Assembly (NCBI GenBank): GCA_001796045.1
Contig: MGLN01000013.1
Span: 1 to 16,859, forward strand
Reading direction: 5' to 3'
Source: Caulobacterales bacterium RIFOXYB1_FULL_67_16
GTDB lineage: Bacteria > Pseudomonadota > Alphaproteobacteria > Caulobacterales > Caulobacteraceae
Length of the DNA: 16,859 nt
The position numbers and the translations under genes were made by a program. How positions within the stretch are numbered: position 1 is the stretch's first letter; each line of letters begins with the position of its first letter. Shown here one piece after another: positions 1-7,464 of this stretch. Below the pieces are notes generated by a model that was given only the letters and a program-made list of their open reading frames with translations, did no database searches and had not been told where the DNA came from.

Positions 1-1081
1 CCAGGGCGCAGCTCTCGTTGGAACAGCCGGGCAGTTGGCCGTGGGCGTTCCAGTCGGAGACGACGAAGCCGTCGAAGCCCAGCGGTCCGCGCAGCACGTC
101 GGTCAGGATGGTCTCGTTGCCGGAATGTTTGACGCCGTTCCAGCTGGAGAAGCTGGCCATGATCGACAGGACGCCGGCGTCGATGGCCTGGGGATAGCCC
201 GACAGATGGGTGCGGATCAGCTCCTGTTCCGACCCGGCGAAGTCGCCCTGGTCATGACCGTCCGTGGTGCCGCCGTCGGCCAGGAAGTGCTTGGCCGATC
301 CGGCGATGTGGCCCGGCGCCAGCGGATGATCGGCCGAGAGGGCGCCCTGGAGGCCTAGAGTCATGGGCCCGGCATAGCTCTGGGCGATCTCCGGATTTTC
401 GCCATAGCCTTCGTAAGCGCGGCCCCAACGGTCGTCCTGCGGCACGGCCAAGGTCGGGCCGAAGGTCCAGTCCGCTCCGGTCACGGCGACTTCCAGGGCC
501 GTGGCCTCGCCAATGCGTCGGATCAGGTCCGGATCGCGCATGGCGCCCAGGCCGCTGTTGTGCGGAAAGATGGTCGCGCCGACGATGTTGTTGTGCCCGT
601 GAACCGCGTCGATGCCGTAGATCATCGGGATCTTGGCGCCGGGGCGCTGGGCCACCGCCGCCCGGAAGGCCTGGGCCAGTTCAACCCACTTCCGGGCCGA
701 AGCCCGCTCGTCTCCGCCCGGGGAGGAGTTGCCGCCCGCGAGGATCGACCCCAGCGGATAGGTCAGCAGGTCCTCGGGCTTGATCGAGGCGATGTCGGCC
801 TGGATGGTCTGACCGACCTTCTCCTCCAGGGTCATCTTCGCCATCAGCTCGGTGACGAAGGCCTCGGTCGCCCCGTCCGTCATCGCCGCCGGAGAGGCGG
901 CATGGGGCCATAGCTCCGGGTGAGCCCGGCTGGCGTCGGTGACGATCGTGTCCGACGGCTTCACATAGACGGTCGGCGTCTCACCGGGCGCGGCGGTGGC
1001 GCATGCGCCCGCCGCCATGGCGATGCTCAGCGCCAGGATCGATACGGCGTTGCGGCGGGATTTCAGGAAACGCGAGCTCAT
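1..1081 (-). CDS. GH3 beta-glucosidase, exported (3' end outside window)
   Basis: Periplasmic exo-acting beta-glucosidase that would release glucose from the non-reducing end of de-xylosylated cello- or xyloglucan oligosaccharides. The ATG is at 1079-1081 and 360 codons are visible before the left edge, so the N-terminal (alpha/beta)8 part is present and the C-terminal domains are missing. The N-terminus is basic then hydrophobic; Cys27 in AAGAC fits a relaxed lipobox, so a lipoprotein is possible. Typical GH3 features are present: MTLEEKVGQ, an IPMIYGIDAVHG strand, KHFLADG with substrate-binding Lys264-His265, and FVVSDW with Asp343 as the expected nucleophile. The context supports a role in finishing xyloglucan breakdown. 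The ribosome-binding site is poor (GGACGGA), and an in-frame ATG five codons upstream is possible. The family call is firm; exact substrate is inferred. Confidence 0.93.
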   Translation of the reverse strand, partial: MSSRFLKSRRNAVSILALSIAMAAGACATAAPGETPTVYVKPSDTIVTDASRAHPELWPHAASPAAMTDGATEAFVTELMAKMTLEEKVGQTIQADIASIKPEDLLTYPLGSILAGGNSSPGGDERASARKWVELAQAFRAAVAQRPGAKIPMIYGIDAVHGHNNIVGATIFPHNSGLGAMRDPDLIRRIGEATALEVAVTGADWTFGPTLAVPQDDRWGRAYEGYGENPEIAQSYAGPMTLGLQGALSADHPLAPGHIAGSAKHFLADGGTTDGHDQGDFAGSEQELIRTHLSGYPQAIDAGVLSIMASFSSWNGVKHSGNETILTDVLRGPLGFDGFVVSDWNAHGQLPGCSNESCAL

Positions 1082-1125
1082 GTCTGGTCCGTCCATTCGG
1101 CGGGCGTGGAACTAAGCGCGAAAAG

Positions 1126-1153
1126 CCCGGTGCGGCCGCAGGACCGCACCGGG
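1126..1153 (-). terminator. Intrinsic terminator-like hairpin in the GH3 leader
   Basis: A perfect 10-bp stem, CCCGGTGCGG and CCGCACCGGG, encloses an 8-base loop. Read on the minus strand it is followed at once by CTTTTCG, the arrangement of a rho-independent terminator. It lies about 45-70 bases upstream of the GH3 start codon with no minus-strand gene before it, so it could be an attenuator, a block on antisense transcription from the GH74 side, or the remnant of a lost gene. On the plus strand no T-run follows, so it should not stop transcription toward GH74. Confidence 0.6.
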
Positions 1154-1308
1154 AGTTCGCTCAGGGTGCAAAAGATCAAGCGTCTCTGACGCGCGGTCGC
1201 CGGGCGAAATTCACAGGAACTCAAGCCTCGCCTCCCCGCGCCGTTGACCGACGTCGATTTTCACAGAGGCAACTTGATGCACCCATGACAATGCTGTCAA
1301 CTGGAATA

Positions 1309-1322
1309 AGTTAGCGCTACCA
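1309..1322. promoter_or_regulatory. Putative LacI-family operator upstream of GH74
   Basis: AGTTAGCGCTACCA is an imperfect palindrome centred on AGCGCT. It shares its right 11 bases (TAGCGCTACCA) with the site at 15207-15220 in the other divergent promoter region. It matches the TGGTAGCGCTACCA pattern, a CG-centred palindrome of the kind bound by LacI-family sugar repressors, with two mismatches. It lies about 40 bases upstream of the GH74 start, just before a candidate -10, so repression by blocking RNA polymerase is plausible. The binding protein is not in the window. Confidence 0.55.
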
Positions 1323-1331
1323 CAATGGGCC

Positions 1332-1356
1332 GCTAGAAGCCCGCACCCAAGGGAGA
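1332..1356 (+). promoter_or_regulatory. Candidate -10 element and ribosome-binding site of the GH74-GH29 operon
   Basis: GCTAGAAG at 1332-1339 resembles the GCTANAWC -10 motif of Caulobacter housekeeping promoters, with a mismatch in the last base. GGGAGA at 1351-1356 is a good Shine-Dalgarno sequence seven bases before the ATG at 1364 and fixes that start. No convincing -35 is seen; the operator occupies that position. The -10 is weak evidence, the ribosome-binding site is strong. Confidence 0.4.
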
Positions 1357-1363
1357 AAATCGC

Positions 1364-3637
1364 ATGTCCAACGGAATCACGCGGCGCGCAGCCGGCCTTC
1401 TGGCCGTGGGCCTGGCGCCAGGGCTGACGGCGTTCGGCGGCGTGACCTCATCCGGACAAGGGGACCAGGCCTATCGGTGGCGCAATGTGAAGGTCGGGGC
1501 GGGGGGCTTTATTCCGGGGATCATCTTCAGTCGGGTAGAGCGGGGTCTGGCCTACGCGCGCTCCGACATGGGCGGCGCCTATCGGTATGACGCCGCTTCA
1601 GGCCGGTGGCGCCCCCTTCAGGACGCCAGTCCTCTGTCATCCGACTTCGGGGTGGAGAGCATAGCCGCCGACCCGACCGACGCGAACCGGGTCCATATGG
1701 CGGTGGGAGTTCACCGCGGCGATCCCGGCGCCATGCTGCGCTCTGACGACAGGGGCGAAACCTGGTCGCGCGTCGAAGTCCCGTTCCGGATGGGCGGCAA
1801 CGAGGATGGACGGGGGTTGGGGGAACGTCTGGCGATCGATCCCAATGACAATCAGGTCCTCTATTTCGGCTCGCGTCACGACGGGCTGCAGACCTCCACG
1901 GATGGAGGCCGGAGCTGGGCCAAGGTCGAGAGTTTCCCCTTGAAGGGCCTGGGCCTGCCGACCGGACGCGAGACGCACGGCGGCCTCAGCTTCGTCGTCT
2001 TCGATCCGCGCAGCGGCTCCAGGGGGCGGCGATCACAGACCCTGTTCGTCGGCGTGGCCGACCCGCACGAGCACGCGCTTTATCGATCCGACGACGGCGG
2101 TCGCAGCTGGCGGCCGGTCGAGGGCGGTCCCCGCGCCGAGCTGTCGGCGGCCAAGGCCGAACTGGACGACCGGGGCGTGCTGTATGTGACCTGCACCCTC
2201 GGCATAGGCCCCAACGGCGTCACTGACGGCGCCGTCTGGCGGCTGGACACCAACACCGGCGCCTGGACCGACATCACCCCGCCCCGTCCGCTCGGCGGCT
2301 TTATGGGCATAGCCGTCGATCGCCAGCGGCCGGGCGCACTGATGGTCTCGACCCTCAACCGCTGGCGGCCCGGCGACACGATCTGGCGCAGCACCGACGA
2401 CGGGCGGAGTTGGAAGAGCCTGCGGGAAACGGCTCGCCACGACGTCAGCGCCACACCCTATCTGAACTGGGGCAATGACAGGCCCGACTTCGGCTGGTGG
2501 ATCGCCGCCCTGGCCCTGGATCCGTTCGACAGCGACCGGCTGGTCTACGCCACCGGCGCGACCGTATATGAGACACGTAATCTGTCTGCGGCCGACGCCG
2601 GAGGGCCGACGGCCTGGAAGCCCTGGGTCGAGGGCATAGAGCAGACGGCGGTGATCACCCTGGTCAGCCCGCCGGTCGGCCCGCAGCTCCTGACCGGGTT
2701 CGGCGACATCTCGGGTTTCGCGCACGAGGATCTGGATCGTTCGCCCGAGCTCCAGTTCACCACCCCGGTCTTCGCCAACACCAACCAGATCGACTACGCC
2801 GGCATGGTGCCCGAGATCGTGGTGCGCAGCGGCACGCCGCATGAAGGCGTCGGTTCCGAGGGGCACGACGGCTCCACCCTGGCCTGGTCAGCGGACGCAG
2901 GTCGAAGCTGGAAGCCGCTCGGTCGACCCCGTCCGGCCTCCGGCGCGATCACGGCGTCCCCGGATAATCCTCGGATGGACCTGTATCGCGACGCCCCGAT
3001 CACGGTTTCGGCCGACGGATCGACCTTCGTGCTGGCTACGCCGCAGACGGTCTGGTCCGACGATCGGGGCGCGACCTGGCGCCCCTGCCTGGATCTGCCG
3101 CCGCTCTTGCGCCCGGTCGCCGACCGCAAGGACCCCGGCCTGTTCTACGCCATGGATTTCGCGACAGGCGGTTGGTTTGTCAGCGTGGACCAGGCCCGCA
3201 GCTTCGCGCCGGTCCCCTCTCGCGGCTTGCCGGACGTCTCGGGGGACCGCCCGACTTGGCGTGAACAGGCCTTTCCGCTGAAAGCGACGCCCGGCCACGA
3301 GGGCGACCTGTGGTTCGTCTCTCGCTCGGGCCTCTATAACAGCCGGGACGGCGGTCAGACCTTCGCGCGGATCGACGGCGGCTTGGCGGTCGAGATGCTG
3401 GACTTTGGAAAGCCGCCCGCAGGATCGGCCTATCCCGCCCTGTTCGCCATCGGGACGCGAGGGGCGGTCCGGGGCGTGTTCCGGTCCGATGATCGGGGCC
3501 GAACCTGGTTGAGGGTCAGCGACGATCGCCACGAATACGGCCGCCGGTATCGCGCCATCGCCGGCGATCCGCGGGTGTTCGGCCGGGTCTATGTGGCCAC
3601 GGACGGCCGCGGCGTCGTCTATGGAGAGCCGGCATGA
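1364..3637 (+). CDS. GH74 endo-xyloglucanase
   Basis: Secreted endo-beta-1,4-glucanase acting on the xyloglucan backbone. The 757-residue product starts with GITRRAAGLLAVGLAPG, a twin-arginine-like export signal. The GH74 signature follows (GAGGFIPGIIFSRVERGLAYARSDMGGAYRYD), with Asp68 as the expected general base. Asp448 in LTGFGDISGF is the expected general acid. At least eight Asp-box (BNR) motifs of the S-x-D-x-G-x-x-W kind recur through both halves, for example near residues 127, 181, 243, 346, 510, 566, 660 and 709, as expected for tandem seven-bladed propellers. One copy near 608 (SVDQARSF) is degenerate. No carbohydrate-binding module follows the catalytic part. The stop overlaps the next gene's start (ATGA), so the fucosidase is likely translationally coupled. 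The family is clear; whether it acts endo or reducing-end exo is inferred. Confidence 0.93.
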   Translation: MSNGITRRAAGLLAVGLAPGLTAFGGVTSSGQGDQAYRWRNVKVGAGGFIPGIIFSRVERGLAYARSDMGGAYRYDAASGRWRPLQDASPLSSDFGVESIAADPTDANRVHMAVGVHRGDPGAMLRSDDRGETWSRVEVPFRMGGNEDGRGLGERLAIDPNDNQVLYFGSRHDGLQTSTDGGRSWAKVESFPLKGLGLPTGRETHGGLSFVVFDPRSGSRGRRSQTLFVGVADPHEHALYRSDDGGRSWRPVEGGPRAELSAAKAELDDRGVLYVTCTLGIGPNGVTDGAVWRLDTNTGAWTDITPPRPLGGFMGIAVDRQRPGALMVSTLNRWRPGDTIWRSTDDGRSWKSLRETARHDVSATPYLNWGNDRPDFGWWIAALALDPFDSDRLVYATGATVYETRNLSAADAGGPTAWKPWVEGIEQTAVITLVSPPVGPQLLTGFGDISGFAHEDLDRSPELQFTTPVFANTNQIDYAGMVPEIVVRSGTPHEGVGSEGHDGSTLAWSADAGRSWKPLGRPRPASGAITASPDNPRMDLYRDAPITVSADGSTFVLATPQTVWSDDRGATWRPCLDLPPLLRPVADRKDPGLFYAMDFATGGWFVSVDQARSFAPVPSRGLPDVSGDRPTWREQAFPLKATPGHEGDLWFVSRSGLYNSRDGGQTFARIDGGLAVEMLDFGKPPAGSAYPALFAIGTRGAVRGVFRSDDRGRTWLRVSDDRHEYGRRYRAIAGDPRVFGRVYVATDGRGVVYGEPA

Positions 3638-5253
3638 ACCTGTCCCGACGCGGACTTCTGGGAGCGGGCGCATCGGCCTCCCTGCTCGGCGCCTGCGCCA
3701 CCCCCCCGCCACAAATGACGGCCGGGCCGTTCAAGCCGACCTGGGACAGCCTGATCGAGGGCTACAATACTCCCGACTGGTTCCGGGACGCCAAGTTCGG
3801 AATCTGGTCCCACTGGGGCCCGCAATGCGTGCCCGAGTTCGGCGACTGGTACGGTCGGCTGATGTATATTCAGGGGCACCCCTTCTACGAGCATCATGTC
3901 GCCACCTACGGCCATCCCAGCCGGTTCGGCTTCATGGAGTTCATCGACCAGTGGAAGGCCGACCAGTGGGATCCCGAAGGTCTACTGGATCTCTATCAGG
4001 CCGCCGGCGCCCGCTACATCATGTCGATGGCCAACCACCACGACAATCTGGACCTGTTCGACAGCGCCCACCACGACTGGAACGTCATGCGGGTCGGCCC
4101 CAAACGCGACATCGTCGGGACGTGGGAGAAGGCGGTTCGGGCGCGGGGACTTCGGTTTGGGGTCTCCAACCATGCGGCTCACGCCTGGCACTGGTGGCAG
4201 ACGGCCTACGGATACGACGCCGAGGGGCCGATGAAGGGGGTCCGTTATGATGCGGCGCGCCTGACCAAGGCCGACGGCGCCGGCAAATGGTGGGACGGGC
4301 TGGACCCTCAGGAACTCTACACCGGCCCGACGTTCGCCCCCCCGGACGGGATCCACTCGATCGCCGAGATGAACGCCTGGCACGACGCCCGTGACGGCCA
4401 GTGGATCGAAACGCCGCCGGCGAACAATCCCGCCTTCGTCCGGTCGTGGGTGCTGCGCCAGCGCGATCTGATCACCAAATACCGGCCGGACATGGTCTAT
4501 TTCGACAACTATGAACTGCCGCTGGAGCGGTACGGGCTGGAGGCGACGGCCGAGTTCTACAACGCTTCCCTTCAATGGCGGGGCGAACTGCCGGTCGTGA
4601 ACGGAAAGCGCCTGGACGAACGCAAGCGCAAGGGCATCGTCGAGACCGTCGAACGGGGCTTCTCGGACAGTCTGAAGCCCGAGCCTTGGCAGACCGACAC
4701 CTGCATCGGCGACTGGCACTACAACCGCGCCCGCTACACCAGCCACTACTACGTGCCCGCGCACAGCGTGATCCAGCGACTGGTGGATGTGGTGTCGAAG
4801 AACGGCAACCTGATGCTGAACATCCCCCAGCGCGGCGACGGGTCGATCGACAGCGACGAACGCCAGATCCTGAACGACATCGCCGCCTGGATGAGGGTCA
4901 ACGGCGAGGCCATCTTCGACACCCGCCCCTGGCGGATCTACGGCGAAGGACCGACGGCGGTGGTCGCCGGCATGCACGGAGAAGGCGCGGCGCGGCCCTG
5001 GACCGGCCAGGATATCCGCTTCACGACGAAGGGTCCGACCCTGTATGCCTTCGCCCTGGACTGGCCGGAGAACGGCCGGATGCAGATTCAGGCTCTGGCG
5101 CCCCATGCGGGTCGGGTCGAGGCGGTCGAGTTGCTGGGCGGCGGGGCCCTGCCCTTCCGCCAGACGGACCGGGGACTGGCCATCGAACTGCCCGAGACGC
5201 GCCCGGTGACCGTCGCCCCGTGCATTCGACTGAAGGGGGCCGGCCTGGTCTAA
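3634..5253 (+). CDS. GH29 alpha-L-fucosidase, probable Tat lipoprotein
   Basis: Predicted to remove terminal alpha-L-fucose, here from fucosylated xyloglucan side chains. The 539-residue product begins with SRRGLLGAGASASLLGAC: a twin-arginine motif followed by a good lipobox (LGAC, Cys21), so it is probably a lipid-anchored protein exported folded. GH29 features are WFRDAKFGIWSHWGPQ near the mature N-terminus, the ANHHDNLDLFDS segment equivalent to the family's KHHDGF motif, YFDNYELP with Asp291 as likely nucleophile, and NGNLMLNIPQRGDGSI before a C-terminal beta-sandwich. The general acid/base varies in this family and could not be assigned. Its ATG lies within the GH74 stop (ATGA). Most described xyloglucan loci use GH95 for alpha-1,2-fucose, so an unusual linkage or substrate such as alpha-L-galactose is possible. 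Confidence 0.87.
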   Translation: MNLSRRGLLGAGASASLLGACATPPPQMTAGPFKPTWDSLIEGYNTPDWFRDAKFGIWSHWGPQCVPEFGDWYGRLMYIQGHPFYEHHVATYGHPSRFGFMEFIDQWKADQWDPEGLLDLYQAAGARYIMSMANHHDNLDLFDSAHHDWNVMRVGPKRDIVGTWEKAVRARGLRFGVSNHAAHAWHWWQTAYGYDAEGPMKGVRYDAARLTKADGAGKWWDGLDPQELYTGPTFAPPDGIHSIAEMNAWHDARDGQWIETPPANNPAFVRSWVLRQRDLITKYRPDMVYFDNYELPLERYGLEATAEFYNASLQWRGELPVVNGKRLDERKRKGIVETVERGFSDSLKPEPWQTDTCIGDWHYNRARYTSHYYVPAHSVIQRLVDVVSKNGNLMLNIPQRGDGSIDSDERQILNDIAAWMRVNGEAIFDTRPWRIYGEGPTAVVAGMHGEGAARPWTGQDIRFTTKGPTLYAFALDWPENGRMQIQALAPHAGRVEAVELLGGGALPFRQTDRGLAIELPETRPVTVAPCIRLKGAGLV

Positions 5254-5255
5254 GG

Positions 5256-5315
5256 CGCCGGCCTCCCGGCCTTCAGCGGATGAGGGCTTCGAACGGGACA
5301 GCCGGGAGGCCGGCG
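5256..5315. terminator. Perfect 15-bp inverted repeat at the convergent gene ends
   Basis: CGCCGGCCTCCCGGC at 5256-5270 is exactly complementary to GCCGGGAGGCCGGCG at 5301-5315, with 30 bases between. The left arm starts just after the GH29 stop; the right arm lies in the last codons of the esterase. A smaller hairpin (GCCGG-CCTC-CCGGC) forms within the left arm. No T-run follows on either strand, so this is a candidate bidirectional or Rho-assisted terminator, or an mRNA 3'-end stabiliser, not a classic intrinsic terminator. Confidence 0.45.
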
Positions 5316-7222
5316 GGGCCATAGAGATTGCAAACCGGGCTATCGGCCCAGCACAGCCGGACCTTGACGTCGGTGGGTTGGGCCGAGCCCAGCACCACCT
5401 CGTCGCCAGCCAGGGTCGCATCGACGAACCGGCAGGTGTCGCCGGCGCCGCACAGCTCGAACCCGATCGGCCGGTTGAAGCCATGAGCGGCCAAGGTCAC
5501 ACCCGCCGCATAGCGAACATGGACGCCGTCAGGTCGGCGCTCGACCGAAACCGGTTGAGGCGAGACCGGCTGCGCCGTTCCGTCCAGCCGCCGCGCCTCC
5601 AGCGCCAGCCGACGCCCGACCTCCAGCTTGTTGGTCGGATGGATGTCGTAGCGGTCGCCGATGTCGATGGCGACGGCCAAGCCCGCCAGAGGATCGGCGT
5701 TGACAACCGTGCGCTGGCTTTCGCGCAAGGCCGCCCAGAAGGAGTTGGTCGGCTGGCCGGCGGCCGGACCGAAGTTGGCCAGCTGAACCACCAGCATCCG
5801 CATCTCGGGATTCTGGAACTGTCGGCGCCAGTCGGCGAACAGGGCCGGCAACAGTCGGCGATAGCCGACATAGTCGCCCACGTTCGACTCGCCCTGGTAC
5901 CAGGCCATGCCCTTCACGCCATAGGCGCCGAGAGGGGCGATCATGCCGTTATAGAGGGTGGTGGTGCCGCTGCCGCCGATCCAAGGCGTCCGCGGCGGAT
6001 TGGGCAGATCGCCCAGCGGTGCGGCCACCCGATGACGCCAGCCGGCCGACAGGGAGACGCTGCTTCCGTCTGCGAAGACCAGTCGCTTGTTGGCTGCGGG
6101 TCCCCAGGCGCCCCCGCCTCCGTTGGTGTCCAGCACCCCGACGGCGATCAGGTTGCGTCCGGCCTTCAAGGTTCCCGCCGGAACGACGTAGGTGCGCGGC
6201 GTATCCCAGCCCTGCTGACCGCCGACATAGGTTCCGTTGATCCAGACCACGTCGGCGTCATCGACCGGCCCCAGTTCGATCCTGGCGGCCTGGCGCGCCT
6301 GGGCGGCGGTCAGTTCGACCGCCTTGCGCAGCCAGACGATGCCGTCGAACGTGGCGAGACCCGGGACCGTGGTTTCCCAGAAGCCCTCGCCCGCGATCGG
6401 CGCCCAGTCCGCATCCTGGGTGCGGGGCAGGTTCCAGCCCTGTTTGGTGCCGGGATCATTGGCCGCCCACCAGGCCTGGGTCACCTGCCGCCAGATGGCG
6501 TCGCCCTGAGCGGGATCGCGGGCATAGGCGTCGAGCGCTTCGAGCGCCTGTTCGTGGCCGCCCAGCTTGGTGACTGCGTCGCGGCTCAGCCAGTCTTCGA
6601 TGATCGACCCGCCCCAGGAGGCAGCGATAAGACCGACGGGCACATTCTCCGACCGACGCAGGTCCCGTCCCATGAAGTAGCAGGCCGCCGAAAAGTCGCG
6701 GACGCTTTCCGGGTTGGTGGGCCGCCATTGGCCGACCGCGCGCGAGGTCGACGCCGGCGCCGGCAGGCTGGAGCGGCCGACCAGGAAGAGGCGCAGATTG
6801 GGGTCATTGGCGGAGGCGATCTCGCTGTCGGCGTTGGTCGCCTGGCGAACGGCGAACTCCATATTCGACTGTCCGGAACACAGCCAGACGTCCCCGACCA
6901 TCACGTCCGAGACCGTCTGGGTCGCGCCCGAGGTCTGGGCGGTCAGGACATAAGGTCCGCCGGCGCTCAAGGTCGGCAGGGTCGCGCGCCAGACGCCGTC
7001 AGCGCCGGCGGTCGCCTGGACCTGAGTTTGGCTGAGGCCGACGGAGACGACCGCGCCCGGCGCGGCCTGGCCCCAGACCGCGATCGGACGGCCCCGTTGC
7101 AGGACGGCGTGATCCTGAAACATCGGGTCCAGCAAGGGGGCCGCAGGCGTCTGGCCCTGGGCCTGAGCGGCGCCGACGGCCAGAACGGTCGCAGCGACGG
7201 CGGACAGCAAAAACGAGCGCAT
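5273..7222 (-). CDS. SGNH acetylesterase, CE20-like (acetylxyloglucan esterase / sialate O-acetylesterase family)
   Basis: Predicted periplasmic esterase removing O-acetyl groups from xyloglucan side chains so that glycosidases can act. The 649-residue product starts at the ATG at 7220-7222, preceded by AAGGGGAGG; a longer upstream reading has no such site. A Sec signal (MRSFLLSAVAATVLAVGAAQA) ends near residue 21. SGNH motifs are CSGQSNME with Ser119 as nucleophile, WYQGESN at 441-447, and DIHPTN with Asp526 and His528 completing the triad. A beta-sandwich of about 130 residues, roughly 260-390, is inserted inside the SGNH domain. The same layout is known for the Xanthomonas citri xyloglucan-locus esterase that founded CE20. 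It converges with GH29 across only 19 bases. Activity on sialic acid is less likely in this context. Confidence 0.85.
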   Translation of the reverse strand: MRSFLLSAVAATVLAVGAAQAQGQTPAAPLLDPMFQDHAVLQRGRPIAVWGQAAPGAVVSVGLSQTQVQATAGADGVWRATLPTLSAGGPYVLTAQTSGATQTVSDVMVGDVWLCSGQSNMEFAVRQATNADSEIASANDPNLRLFLVGRSSLPAPASTSRAVGQWRPTNPESVRDFSAACYFMGRDLRRSENVPVGLIAASWGGSIIEDWLSRDAVTKLGGHEQALEALDAYARDPAQGDAIWRQVTQAWWAANDPGTKQGWNLPRTQDADWAPIAGEGFWETTVPGLATFDGIVWLRKAVELTAAQARQAARIELGPVDDADVVWINGTYVGGQQGWDTPRTYVVPAGTLKAGRNLIAVGVLDTNGGGGAWGPAANKRLVFADGSSVSLSAGWRHRVAAPLGDLPNPPRTPWIGGSGTTTLYNGMIAPLGAYGVKGMAWYQGESNVGDYVGYRRLLPALFADWRRQFQNPEMRMLVVQLANFGPAAGQPTNSFWAALRESQRTVVNADPLAGLAVAIDIGDRYDIHPTNKLEVGRRLALEARRLDGTAQPVSPQPVSVERRPDGVHVRYAAGVTLAAHGFNRPIGFELCGAGDTCRFVDATLAGDEVVLGSAQPTDVKVRLCWADSPVCNLYGPAGLPAVPFEALIR

Positions 7223-7263
7223 CGGCGCCTCCCCTTCACCCCGCCGGGGCGGGCGTTTCGAAA

Positions 7264-7308
7264 TTGCACTGCACAGCGAAAATCGGTGCAATGTGCAATT
7301 AAGTGCAA
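7264..7308 (-). promoter_or_regulatory. Cluster of four TTGCAC/GTGCAA hexamers upstream of the esterase
   Basis: On the minus strand TTGCAC occurs at 7303-7308, 7293-7298 and 7286-7291 (steps of 10 and 7 bases), and an inverted copy lies at 7264-7269. The block is AT-rich relative to its surroundings and sits 40-90 bases before the esterase start codon. It could hold overlapping -35-like boxes or a multi-site operator. No known regulator is recognised. Confidence 0.4.
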
Positions 7309-7424
7309 TCAGGCTCGATCCCCGGCCGGCCCGGCGAAGACGGAATGAGGAGTATATCACCGTCTGAAACCGTGCTGGGTCAGCTCGCCCAAAAACTTAA
7401 AATCATCCGACAAAACAACGGATC

Positions 7425-7456
7425 GGGCATCGACATTGCGCACAATGTCGATGCCC
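7425..7456 (-). terminator. Perfect 14-bp hairpin after the GH31 gene
   Basis: GGGCATCGACATTG and CAATGTCGATGCCC form a perfect stem with the four-base loop CGCA. It begins eight bases past the GH31 stop codon. On the minus strand it is followed by GATCCGTTGTTTTGTC, a T-rich but not immediate tail. It is best read as the transcription end of the receptor-GH35-GH31 operon, before the separate esterase promoter. Confidence 0.6.
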
Positions 7457-7464
7457 TCCGTCTT

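Noticed and set aside
1180..1192. Small GCGTC-TCT-GACGC hairpin
   Set aside because: A five-base stem with a three-base loop is too short to stand out at this GC content and no T-run follows.
1286..1299. TGACA-ATGC-TGTCA palindrome containing TTGACA on the minus strand, as a GH3 promoter
   Set aside because: No acceptable -10 follows at 16-18 bases (TCAAGT), and transcription from here would have to cross the terminator-like hairpin at 1126-1153.
2033..2866. Minus-strand open frame opposite GH74
   Set aside because: It overlaps the GH74 propeller coding region and has no recognisable motif or ribosome-binding site.
7271..7291. TGCAC/GTGCA pair as an NtrC-type enhancer
   Set aside because: The half-site spacing does not fit the TGCACC-N5-GGTGCA pattern, and no -24/-12 sigma-54 promoter was seen nearby.
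5378..7348. Plus-strand open frame of 656 codons opposite the esterase
   Set aside because: It is a shadow of the esterase gene, which carries an intact signal peptide and SGNH triad.
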